In this document: piece after piece, positions 1 through 9,521 of the stretch
How positions within the stretch are numbered: the stretch's first letter is position 1
Layout of the letters: every line of letters starts with the position of its first letter
NCBI RefSeq assembly: GCF_036324505.1
Contig: NC_086368.1
Coordinates: 17,969,878-18,033,877, forward strand
Reading direction: 5' to 3'
Length of the DNA: 64,000 bases
Source: Eleginops maclovinus
Lineage: Eukaryota > Chordata > Actinopteri > Perciformes > Eleginopidae
The notes under the pieces: model-generated
What the model saw: the letters and a program-made list of their open reading frames with translations, nothing else
Databases searched by the model: none
Told to the model about the DNA's origin: nothing
Made by a program: the position numbers and the translations under genes

Positions 1-640
1 ATTCTAGCTAACAGGAAGATTCATTAACTAATAATCAAGGTGGTTTCTATGATCTCAGGTGATTTTTGTGAATGTGCCAACAAGCTGTTCACTGAGTAAT
101 CTACATTTATCAGCTGTGTGTTTTCTATTATAACTGGCAAAGAAATGTCATCAGTTAAAAACAATGAAATGTGAAAACATGTTTAAACTGGAGATAACAA
201 CATTTGTTATTGAAATGTTTCAGGTAATTCAAAATATTTGGTGCTTCACAAATAAAAAAAATGCTCATTCCTGTTCCATTCACATTCCACTCTCAATTCA
301 TATAAGTTTGCAATTGTTTGGAAGAATTGGGTGTGAGAGATATAAGCTGAAAGATAATAGCTGTAGTCTGTTCCTATTGCTTTTCTCTTCCTTTGAGAGA
401 TAATGTTCAGTACTACAGAGTTCACACATCTTTATTAACTTCCTTGGATTGAGTGTGAAACAATTGTCCCTCATCAAATAAAAATCAAATTGTTTTAACG
501 GTTGAAACAAACACCAGCTTTGTGATGTTCTTTCTGAAGTGAGCGATTGAACGTGAGAGGGATTAAGTCACTTTCCCATGGTTTAAAGTTACCAGCTGCC
601 GGTGGCATGGAGACCACATGAAATCTTAATATGTGGAGTT
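1..640. other. AT-rich flank, no gene seen
   Basis: I see no exon with splice sites and no repeat structure here. It lies beyond the stop codon of the minus-strand membrane-protein gene at 641, so part of it is probably that gene's 3' UTR. The short open frames are not supported. Confidence 0.4.
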
Positions 641-2159
641 TCAGATGTCAACGCGGGACAGCTGGACCGCTTTACTGCTCATTGTTTCTGCTTGGGTCCG
701 ACACATGCTTCCTGTTAGTCAACCAGAGGCCTCCTCTCACCATGAAAAAACCTGAACAGACACAGGCAGTTGTTATTTCCTTTGAGCAGAATACTCAAAC
801 TCAAAGTCCCACATTATTTAGAGTAAATACACTTTACCTGTACTGAAAATGGAAGCAACAGTTAGGATAAGGGACATGTAGTACAGCTCCGGGGTGGTTT
901 TGGCCTGTGAATGTAAACCTGTATGTGAATAACTTTCATGCTGTAGTTTCTCAGCAGAATTTAATGATGATATTCAGTGTTTGTCTTACACACGCTGCTG
1001 CTGTCAGAGTCAGGATGGCAGTGCAGAGACCTTGTCCACATGTCAGAATCCCCAACACATGATAGGAGGCCCACAGGCTGTGAGGAACTGGGTCTATCAT
1101 TGTGAATACCACGGAAAAACCTGTTGATGGAGTTGAAGTCAAGTCTGTAACCATTCTTTTTTTGGCAGGTACCTGCACTTTATTTCCATTTAAAGGAACT
1201 TTAAACTTCTACTCTATTACATCTCAGAGGAGAAGTGTGTACTGTTTACTCCTTTACATTCGACTGTCAGCATTGATTATCTTTCTCATTACAATTTTTC
1301 ATAATTTCCTGTCCAGTGAAAACAATATATCTCGACATTTTCGATTTTTTTATTTGAATTTTTCTGATAAACTGAGGAATTAAGTATTTTTCTGAGTAGC
1401 AATTATTTTAATTAGCATTCCCTTTAACAGTTACAGCAGTAGTATGCTATCATAATATTAATCCATAATTATAAAGTAAAACACTGATGGGACATTTTTC
1501 TGCGGAAATCTTTTGTTGATACATTGAGTACATTTAACTGTATTCAAACATACTTTTATTCAAGGCAGATCTTGAATGCAGGATTTTTCGTGGTGTATTC
1601 CTGCAGTCTGGTATAAGGACTGCTAAGTAAAGGATCTGAGTACTTCTTCCACCACATGTGAAACAATGTGACGGGATTTACCTGCAGCAATGAAGGACAA
1701 GGCGATAGAGGCTGACAGGTTGTTCAGAAGTGGCTGCCTGCAGTATCTTGAGGATTTTGGACTTTAAAACAAAACAGGTACGATGATTAATGCACCGGTC
1801 AATTTTTTTCTCCAAATGACTTATGGTTCCATCACCTGTGACCTAGTTACCTTGCCATGACGTAGAACTGAGGAACCAGGACAACAGCTGCAAACACTGC
1901 ATTCACTATTTGACTACACATGGAATAAAACGTCAGCAGTAAAACACCCTACGTTTTAATTAACATTAATTAGCATTAAAACGTAGGGTGTTTTACATAG
2001 GGGCATTATTTCCTATCAGATCAAAACAGAAACATGACTCATGAAAACAGCACTTACAATTTTAGCCTCTGATTCCTTGGTATCCACCGGCTGCTATGAT
2101 AAGCCATGAAGATTAGCATGTAGAGGAACATGGATGATGCAGCAGACCAGCAGACTTTA
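641..2159 (-). CDS. Unrecognised multi-pass membrane protein (C-terminal six exons)
   Basis: I do not recognise this gene. Six minus-strand exons join in phase with good splice sites: 2058-2159, 1851-1913, 1682-1761, 990-1120, 838-904 and 641-711 (TGA at 641-643). Together they encode about 170 residues with five hydrophobic, membrane-like segments. Their cores read MFLYMLIFMAY, IVNAVFAAVVLVPQFYVMA, LLNNLSASIALSFIAA, YHVLGILTCGQGLCTAILTL and YYMSLILTVASIF. A short polar tail ends in QLSRVDI. The donors are close to consensus (for example gtaagt after 2058 and gtaaag after 838), and the phase carries over correctly at all five junctions, which chance would rarely give. The true start is unresolved: there is an ATG at 2129-2131, but the first exon seems to begin at an acceptor, so upstream coding exons may be missing. 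It could be a four- or five-pass membrane protein or the C-terminal half of a transporter. No function is claimed. Confidence 0.55.
1939..1996. repeat. 22-bp perfect inverted repeat (hairpin)
   Basis: The arms at 1939-1960 and 1975-1996 are exact reverse complements around a 14-nt loop. The motif core is CACCCTACGTTTT. It lies in an intron of the minus-strand membrane gene. It has no target-site duplication or transposon end that I recognise. Confidence 0.85.
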
Positions 2160-2963
2160 CTGTAACACTACTCCTGGTGGCTGGACGGAGCTGCCAACAG
2201 CTCCAAATGTGAGCAGGAGGAAGGCTTGTGTTTCACGCTGCACATGTTCAGAAACTTCTGCTGCATGATGGAGGGGCAACTAATGATAATGTTCATCAAT
2301 GATTAATGTGCTGCTTATTTTTTAGATGAATCGATTAATTGTTTGGTTATAACTTTTTTTTTAGAAATTGGTATAAAATGTCCATTCCAGTTACCTAAAG
2401 TTGTGATGTCTTGTTTTTTCAGTCCCAAAAACTAAATATATTCTGTTTAATGTTTTATAAATCAAAGAAAAAAATGTCATCTCCATATTTGAGATGCTGA
2501 AAACAGCCATGTTTAATTTTTGAAAAATAACCAACAATGACTTGATTATCAAAGTGGTTCCAAGGTATTTATCTGTGCATTGGCCAATTCATTCCACTTA
2601 TCATTGCAGTTCTACTTCATATTGTTGACCCTGATAGCCAAACGTCTGCTTAACATTTGAGCTTTAATGTAAGGTTGTTATTTTAAGGAACATCTGGAAT
2701 ATTAAAGATGAGTACACTTAGATGTAAGAATGACGGAAGTTTTTGTATTAACAGGAACAGGAAAGTTTCCTCACATTATGTGTAAAAGGTCCTGTTCCAC
2801 CCTCCAGTGTTCCTCCTTTGTATTTGTCCAAAATAGCTGCTGTTGGCAACATATCACCCCTGCCCCATATTTACACACAATGAATAATCAACCCTTGTAC
2901 TATAAACATGTTTACTTAAGATCCTTGAGCTGATGAGTTCCAGAGTCCTACAAACATCCAAAG
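2160..2963. other. Spacer between membrane gene and rbp7
   Basis: No convincing exon. It should hold the missing 5' part or promoter of the minus-strand membrane gene and the promoter and 5' UTR of rbp7. A minus-strand hydrophobic frame at about 2160-2240 could be part of an upstream exon, but I could not join it in phase. Confidence 0.35.
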
Positions 2964-4400
2964 ATGCCTGTCGACTACAGCGGGACTTGGGACATTGTCA
3001 GCAATGTCAATTTTGAAGGATACATGGTCGCACTTGGTAAGTAAATACTGAAAGAAACTAACTGTACTGTGCCTTTAATTAACATTTCATTATGATATGA
3101 GATAACCTTCATTTATAATTGATTGAGTAGTTTATCTCGTCATTGAAACTTTAATGAAAAGAGATTCTCAGCCTAATGTTATGTGAATAAGAGGAGAAAA
3201 TCCATCCTCAGTGTGCATTCCTTTTTGTCAATGACCTGGAGAGTATTAAGTGGACATTTATTCATATTTACATTTGATTATACACAACTGATTTGTCAGG
3301 AAATTAAAAAAGAAGAATTATATGATTGATGTTCGGCAAAGAAACATGAAAATAAATAGATCATGGAATAATGTGCCTCCACATATAGAGGGGACTCTCC
3401 AAAACATGTTGGCTAATTCACAATTACATCAGGACCTTGATATGGCTTTTTCCATTGAGTAAACTTTCAATATCCTGTCTTTCCACTGATTTTGGGTGAG
3501 TGGTGGGCACTGGTTTGATCCAAGATAAAATCATGTTTGCGACCAATAAAAGTAAAAAAAACAAACTGATCAGAGCATGTGGTAGCAGGGTGTACTTCAA
3601 CAAACTCCTCTCATTTTGACATGCAGGCATTGATTTTGCAACACGCAAGATTGCCTCGATGTTGAAGCCCCAGAAAGTGATTAAGCAAGATGGAGATTGC
3701 TTCACAATCAGGACATTCACCACCTTCAGAAATTATGAGAATTCATTCCAAATTGGGGAAGAGGTCAAAGAGGTGACTAAAGGGATGGACAACAGGACAT
3801 GTCAGGTAATAACGTTGAACACATTGTGACGACAACGATAGACGATAAATGATAAAGCAACACATCCCTAATGTATTCTGTGCTTTTTGTTTTGTTTTCT
3901 GTATCAGTCGGTGGTGAACTGGGAGAATGATAAGCTGGTGTGTGTGCAGAAAGGAGAAAAGAAGAACCGAGGGTGGACTCACTGGATTAAGGGGGACGAG
4001 CTTCACCTGGTATGATTCAGCAGTTTATATTCTGTTGGACCCTTGCTGGCAGGTAGAGCAAAAAGCTCAAGTAAAAAAAATGGAAGATACTGACTTTTAT
4101 TTTCAGTTTTTTTCAGTTTTTGTATTATAAATAACAATAGCACACAGTACTTGACATGTACAGTATGTGTGAATGTACATGCTGTAGGTTGGTTAGGTTT
4201 GTTGTAAATTATACATTTTTGTTTGTGTTTCTAATGCAATTTACATTTTCTAGTTAAAAATAAGAAAAACATAAACAATTTATTGAATTAAGCTCAACTT
4301 ATACATGGAGGAAATGTTAAACAGCTTTATGTTTTTCTCTTCAAAGGAACTTACTTGTGAGGATCAAGTCTGCAAGCAAATCTATAAAAGGACTTTGTGA
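2964..4400 (+). CDS. rbp7: Cellular retinol-binding protein (RBP7/CRBP type)
   Basis: Intracellular carrier of retinol in the cytosol, a member of the fatty-acid-binding-protein beta-barrel family. Four exons: 2964-3036, 3627-3805, 3908-4009 and 4347-4400, of 73, 179, 102 and 54 nt. This is the classic four-exon layout of the family, and it gives 135 aa. The N-terminus [20 protein letters not shown] carries the GTW family motif. The end [10 protein letters not shown] and the run [13 protein letters not shown] are typical of cellular retinol-binding proteins. The ligand-contact position that is Gln108 in CRBP1 is His here (THW, residue 109 counting Met1). His at this site is known for mammalian RBP7, which is why I prefer rbp7 to rbp1. 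A polyadenylation signal follows at 4486. The neighbour cenps is also near RBP7 in the human 1p36 region. Confidence 0.93.
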
Positions 4401-4485
4401 TGTGTCTTAAAAAGTATCAGACTTCAGAGAACTTCATTTGTGTTTCCATGAAATGAAAAAAACAGTATTTGCCACAAAATCTTTA

Positions 4486-4491
4486 AATAAA
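4486..4491 (+). terminator. AATAAA poly(A) signal of rbp7
   Basis: Canonical AATAAA 86 nt after the rbp7 stop codon, on the same strand, with a GT-rich stretch just downstream (gtgtgtgatg). Confidence 0.75.
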
Positions 4492-4500
4492 GAGCATTTT

Positions 4501-5318
4501 GAAAGAATGTGTGTGATGAATTTGTACCCACAGTAGAGGAGTGGGATGAGGAAATAATTCATTTTTTCTTGGTCTAAAGTCTTGAAAATTATTACAGACA
4601 TACTTTCGGCAAGAATCTAACAGTACAACATTGTAATATTTAGGTTCAAACTTTTATCAATCGTCATCAGGACTTTAGGAAAAAAGAGGACATGCTAACA
4701 TTGTATTGAATAAATGGCATCCATTCAAACTATTTGTGTACACTGACTATGTGTGTATATGTTTGATATTGAACACTTCTCTATTTAATAGACAAGAACA
4801 ACACCAATTGAAGCTCCCTCTGTGTGTAGTATACTTAAAAATGTCCACAAAAAATAAACATTTGTCCAGATAGGAATTATGACAGAGCTGCTGCACTGTA
4901 AGAGTGTACATGTGAACCTAATTGAGTGGCCACTGAGTATATATTTAGTAACATGGGATTACGATTATACAGTATAATGAAGCATATAGAAAAAACAGCA
5001 TGTGTCCTTAGGCTAAATATAATATATGACACTTGTTGGCACAAATCACGGAAGCATACATTATACAAAGTCTCGGTGTTGCAGTTCCTCCTCCCGACCA
5101 CATGGGGTGGTGTACATTAAAAGCTGAATGAAACAGGTTTGTTGGTTTGCTGTTGAATTTTTACCGCGAGTTTGTTGATAATATCAGCGCATCTGTTACC
5201 TTCAAGCATAACAAATTGTATGTAGTGTTAAGTTTCGGACACACCTTAATTCTGTAGGATTTTCCCAATTCATTCACTTACTTGAAGCCGTTGTGGTCGA
5301 AAGTTTATCCGGAAGAAA
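4501..5318. other. Intergenic spacer and cenps promoter region
   Basis: No exon found. It contains the transposon-end remnant at 4894-4944 and, near its right end, the presumed promoter and 5' UTR of cenps. I see no clear TATA box. Confidence 0.4.
4894..4944 (-). mobile_element. Terminal fragment of an old Tc1-like element
   Basis: The stretch with core gtggccactgagtatata resembles the GTGGCCACT terminal repeat of a common fish Tc1-like family. A similar end in the opposite orientation occurs at 7845. Only the end is recognisable. The call rests on my recall of the family sequence, not on a search. Confidence 0.4.
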
Positions 5319-7544
5319 ATGCCTGACGATAAAGACGAGACGCAGCAGGTAATAACAGTTATTTTAATGTGTCTGTGTTTGGCTAATAATAACGTTAGTG
5401 GGAGTATATATATATATATAACTTAATGTCCACAGGGTCCTATGTTGCACAGCTTATCCTCTAAAGACACATCAACGAGAGTTTCAATGTAGTTTATGTT
5501 CTCAGCAATGTGTGTTTCTCATTATAATACCATGTATTATAATGCAGGTTTTATAACTACCTACCGCGATACGGTGTGTCTTCTAGGCATTGGACAGGAG
5601 GACGGTTAGCTCACACCCGAGACCTGGCCTTTAACAATAGGGACCATTTAGGGACCATCAATAAATTACTGCTCTGCCTTAACTTCGAGTCATGAGCATT
5701 CAATAAGAAAACAACAGCTTGTTTTCCAAGAAATATTCATATAAATGAGAAGCTAAACTAAAATCCTATTTGAAACATTTATCCTTTTTTTTCCAGTACT
5801 ACAATGCTGGAGTCACTGGCTCACGTGACATGGAACCAACTATTCTGAGTGACACTTTTTATTAAAGAAACTATTAAATTAGCATTATAATGTTCTTGTA
5901 AAATAAAAAAAATGGCACTGAAATCCTATAAAAAGAGGTGTGTCCTACCTTTCTAGTGAAGTGATACAATGCTGCATTGATTTTACTGGTTGTTATGACA
6001 GAAGTTATTGAAAAAGATCTGAACTGGCAGACCTGTTTTGAAAACTGATGTCATGAATTCATTTAACAAAACTATTTTGAATGAAGATCATTTCAGTTCT
6101 TCTCCGTAGGTTGCATATCATGTGATTTAGTGACTCCAACTCAATGCCGTTTTAATGCACATTGAATTACTATACTGGGCGAATAAAACACACCTCTTTC
6201 AATTGGATATTGTTTTTTCAATATCCAATGAGTAAAGCTTTTACGATTCAAACTGCATTTGAAACATCCATCTGTCTTTATTTGTAAAATGAACTGTGGA
6301 GACAATCTCTCATAGTGTAATAATAAGTGTATTTGAAGAGCACAGGGAGGAGCCTTCCTGCCACCACTATGGTTTAACCTTAGTGCCCCATACACATAAA
6401 ACATACTTTTGATTTGTTGTGATCTAAGTTAATATTTTGAATTTCAGAGGTTAAAGGCAGCAATCCATTACACCGTGGGTCGCCTGTGCCAGAAGATTGG
6501 AGAGGACTACCAGAGAGGGTTCAGCCGACAAGCTGTAGCAGCGATAGCCGAGACAGCGTTCAGACAATGTGGTGAGTGTCACAAATCTAACGTGAATCCA
6601 GTTTATACTAAGACACGCACTGGATTGCGTTTGGTGCAGTAGGCCTTTAAATGTAAGTAAGTCCAGTGATGTCGTACAAAAAGCCTGTTTATGTACATGG
6701 GATAGCTGCAGCTGCAATTCTTATTGTAGTTATAGTTGAGATGGAGTATTGCCACACAACCCTGTCATCCACATTTAGCCAGTTTTTTCTCATATAAAAA
6801 CCACCAAAAAATGATCCAGATTAGGAGACTGCTGTTGATGACAAGTACTGATTAGTTTGTATAAGTTCTTATAAAGGACTTCAACAATCAGACATATGTA
6901 AAAGAGGTTAACCATCCATTTCTAACCATGTTAGCCATAATGCTGTTTCAATAGGTCAGTCTAAACTTTACATTCCTTCATTTGTTACAGATGTATTTGC
7001 TAAAGACTTGGAGGCGTTTGCAAGGTGAGAAATTATTTTTGTTAGTGTAAACAGATGGGTTATCTGCATACTGTACTTAGATTAATTTAAATAAGCATTA
7101 TCCCGGATGTTATCTTTACATAGAACCTCCAGTTTACATGTTAACTTTGCTTTCAGGCATGCTAAAAGAAGCACAGTGAATTCAGACGATGTAAAGCTCA
7201 TAGCCCGTCGGAGCACAGCCTTGGTGAGTTATATCCACTGTGTTGTCCGAAAGGGAATCCTACAGAACCTAGTGAAGTATTGTTATGTCTAGTAACCTTT
7301 ACAGCAAGTAAAAATCAAACAATGAAACACATTTCTTTCTGATATTGCAGTATACTTGACCCATGTAGGGGTATGTATATATTTTACAGCAGACAACAAA
7401 CTTTGTTTAACTTGCCTTTATTTATTTCAGTCCACCCACATACAAAACAAAAGTGAAGAACTGAACCAGGAGCAGAGGGAATTGAAAAAGAAGAGTACTG
7501 GGAAGAGGAAAAGCAGAGACACTGAGGAGGAGAGCAAAGAATAA
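5319..7544 (+). CDS. cenps: Centromere protein S (CENP-S / MHF1 / APITD1)
   Basis: Histone-fold protein that pairs with CENP-X. The pair works in the CENP-T-W-S-X complex at the inner kinetochore and as the FANCM cofactor MHF in DNA crosslink repair. Five exons: 5319-5348, 6448-6571, 6991-7024, 7157-7223 and 7431-7544, giving 122 aa with every junction in phase. Residues about 12-80 form the histone fold, including LKAAIHYTVGRLCQKI, FSRQAVAAIAETAFRQC and HAKRSTVNSDDVKLIARRS. The tail is strongly basic and acidic (KKKSTGKRKSRD then EEESKE), as expected for this family. The start codon opens a ten-residue first exon, MPDDKDETQQ. AATAAA follows at 7595. Confidence 0.93.
5812..6137. mobile_element. 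Possible MITE with imperfect terminal inverted repeats
   Basis: The segment at 5812-5843 (tggagtcactggctcacgtg onward) matches the reverse complement of 6107-6137 at most positions. The two face each other across about 260 AT-rich bases inside cenps intron 1. A second inverted pair (aagaggtgtgt near 5935, acacacctctt near 6190) lies partly outside. No clean target-site duplication was seen, so the family is unknown. Confidence 0.35.
6202..6229. repeat. 11-bp perfect hairpin
   Basis: attggatattg, a six-nucleotide loop of mostly T, then caatatccaat. It lies in cenps intron 1. Confidence 0.75.
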
Positions 7545-7594
7545 GGAAAGGACAAAGGCAGCCCTGCAGTGTCTCACTTGTGCCCAACATTCAA

Positions 7595-7600
7595 AATAAA
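7595..7600 (+). terminator. AATAAA poly(A) signal of cenps
   Basis: Canonical signal 51 nt after the cenps stop codon. Confidence 0.75.
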
Positions 7601-7844
7601 CGTTAATGCTATTATCAATCATTTAAGTGTCATGGCTGTCATTACTTTTATGGGGATTCTACACTTAAGACATTTAATAAATAACTGTAGTTTTATGTAC
7701 ACTTAGAATTAATATCTTATCTGTCCTGTGGCCTGCTGATGCAAAATGATATATTTGTGCATTTGCCAGAACTGTGCTAAATGTACCTACCTTGTTTCTT
7801 AAAACAAATTATCCAAATATGTAATTGTACAGTTGACTGAGAGT

Positions 7845-8300
7845 ACACTCTGTGGCCACTTTGTTAATACACCTTGTATTATCTAAAGCAATCGACCGTA
7901 TCAAGTGGTTGCCAAGTGTATAAGGCCATCTAAACGTCCCTAATTCTTAGGCTCAGCAACGTATCACTAGCTGTTTAATTACTTAAGCCAAATTACTGAA
8001 ATAAGATAGTTTGGAAGGATGATGCCAGACTGCTGAGCTCATCTTGTTGGGTTCAAATGACAATGACCCCCCCCCCCCCTTAAAATTGCCCTCTAACCTT
8101 AATAGTCGCTGTAGATAATCAAAGGGGGATCATTCACACCGACAAGCCATCAAAAGCAGCAAAAAGACAGGTACTACCCAATATCTGAGAAGGCCACACA
8201 CTGAAAGTGTTGGTACTTCCGTCTTCATCCAGAACAGACTTCAGTCAGGGTTCAAACGGAGACCTCGACCAGCAGAGCCCAAGGTCCCTAGATATGTGAA
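7845..8300 (+). mobile_element. Degenerate Tc1-like remnant
   Basis: It begins with tacactctgtggccacttt, the same type of transposon end as at 4894-4944 but in the opposite orientation. The following few hundred bases have only weak, decayed similarity to a Tc1-like transposase region and carry no open frame. A run of C at about 8068-8080 is included. Confidence 0.35.
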
Positions 8301-8370
8301 TCGAATTAGATGTTTTTTTATTTGACAAACTGACCCAATTAATATCAACTAAGCATCTATTCAAATGAAC

Positions 8371-9521
8371 TTTATTAGAGAACTCCCTTCATTTGACATG
8401 ATTTTTTGTTTTTTTTAAACACCTCACAAACAACACAAGAGCTGCTGGGAACCATTGAACACACCACTCCACGTTCACACTATCACTCACGTCCCCCAGA
8501 GTCTTCAGCAGGTGTCATCCACATCAAGTACTCACTTACAGATCAGTTCAAAAACATGATATCACACACCATACAGCATTCAAATCAGATAATATAAGCA
8601 ATACAAATTCATCACAACATTCCACTACATTTCTGCACTTGATCGACATACTTAAGAGTAAGGAAAATCTTGCAAAGATAAAAAAAAAAAAAATCTTGAA
8701 GTACTACTTAAAGAATGTCCATGTTAGGGGAGGTGCTTGTAGCACCCTTAGCTTCCACTCACACATTCAAAAAGCAGTCAAATTGGGCTCTTTCACTGCA
8801 CAACCAGTCCGTTTCACGCGTCTCTCCGTTCGCTCACTCATCGCTTCACTCTTCGTCACAAGCCATCCTCAATCGCACTCATCAGTTCTTAAAATGTCAG
8901 TTGCGCAGTTCTCTTCATTTAAAAGTGGATAAAAGTGAAAACACCCACCGTCTCTTAGAACATGCGGAGTGAAGCCGTTCTTTGATGGCATAGCATTTAC
9001 AGGTGGGAAGAGGGAGAATGATACCGATATCACCCCAAGAATGCTGCCATAGAGGAGCTTCCTCACAGGAAAATGGAAGAGAGGTGAACTGCAGAAGAGA
9101 TTTCAATGAAGGCTTTTCCACAAAACTTGACTGCAAATAAAATTGCACTTAAAACATTTAGGTTTCAACCAGATTCTTTCCAATGCAAGATTGCCTTTTA
9201 GGTTGGTGACAAAGCCGCATAATGGTGAACCACAAACATTCATGCATTTTTAAAATGGCTATATCACATTTCACAATACATGCATTAGAGAATCCAGTTG
9301 AAATGGATACAAACAAATGAGACGTCAAAAATAGCACTTTAGTCAGACATCCTGGTAAACAACTCACTGCAACACTTTCTAAATTAAATCTTTAGCATTT
9401 TTTCCAAATGTACAAAACATCTTCCACAAAAGTGTTAAGTTTATCAGATACGCAATAACACCAGAAATAAAATGTTAAAAGACTCTTCTCTGTCAGAATA
9501 CTTACCATACAAACATTTAGC
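8371..9521 (-). other. tardbp: tardbp 3' UTR with poly(A) signal
   Basis: Non-coding DNA between the tardbp stop codon and a minus-strand AATAAA at 8371-8376. A near-perfect splice donor (gtaagtatt on the minus strand, first intron base at 9505) lies 16 bases past the stop, so a 3' UTR intron is likely. In mammals TDP-43 controls its own mRNA through alternative processing of this UTR. I infer the same here but cannot show it. Confidence 0.6.
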
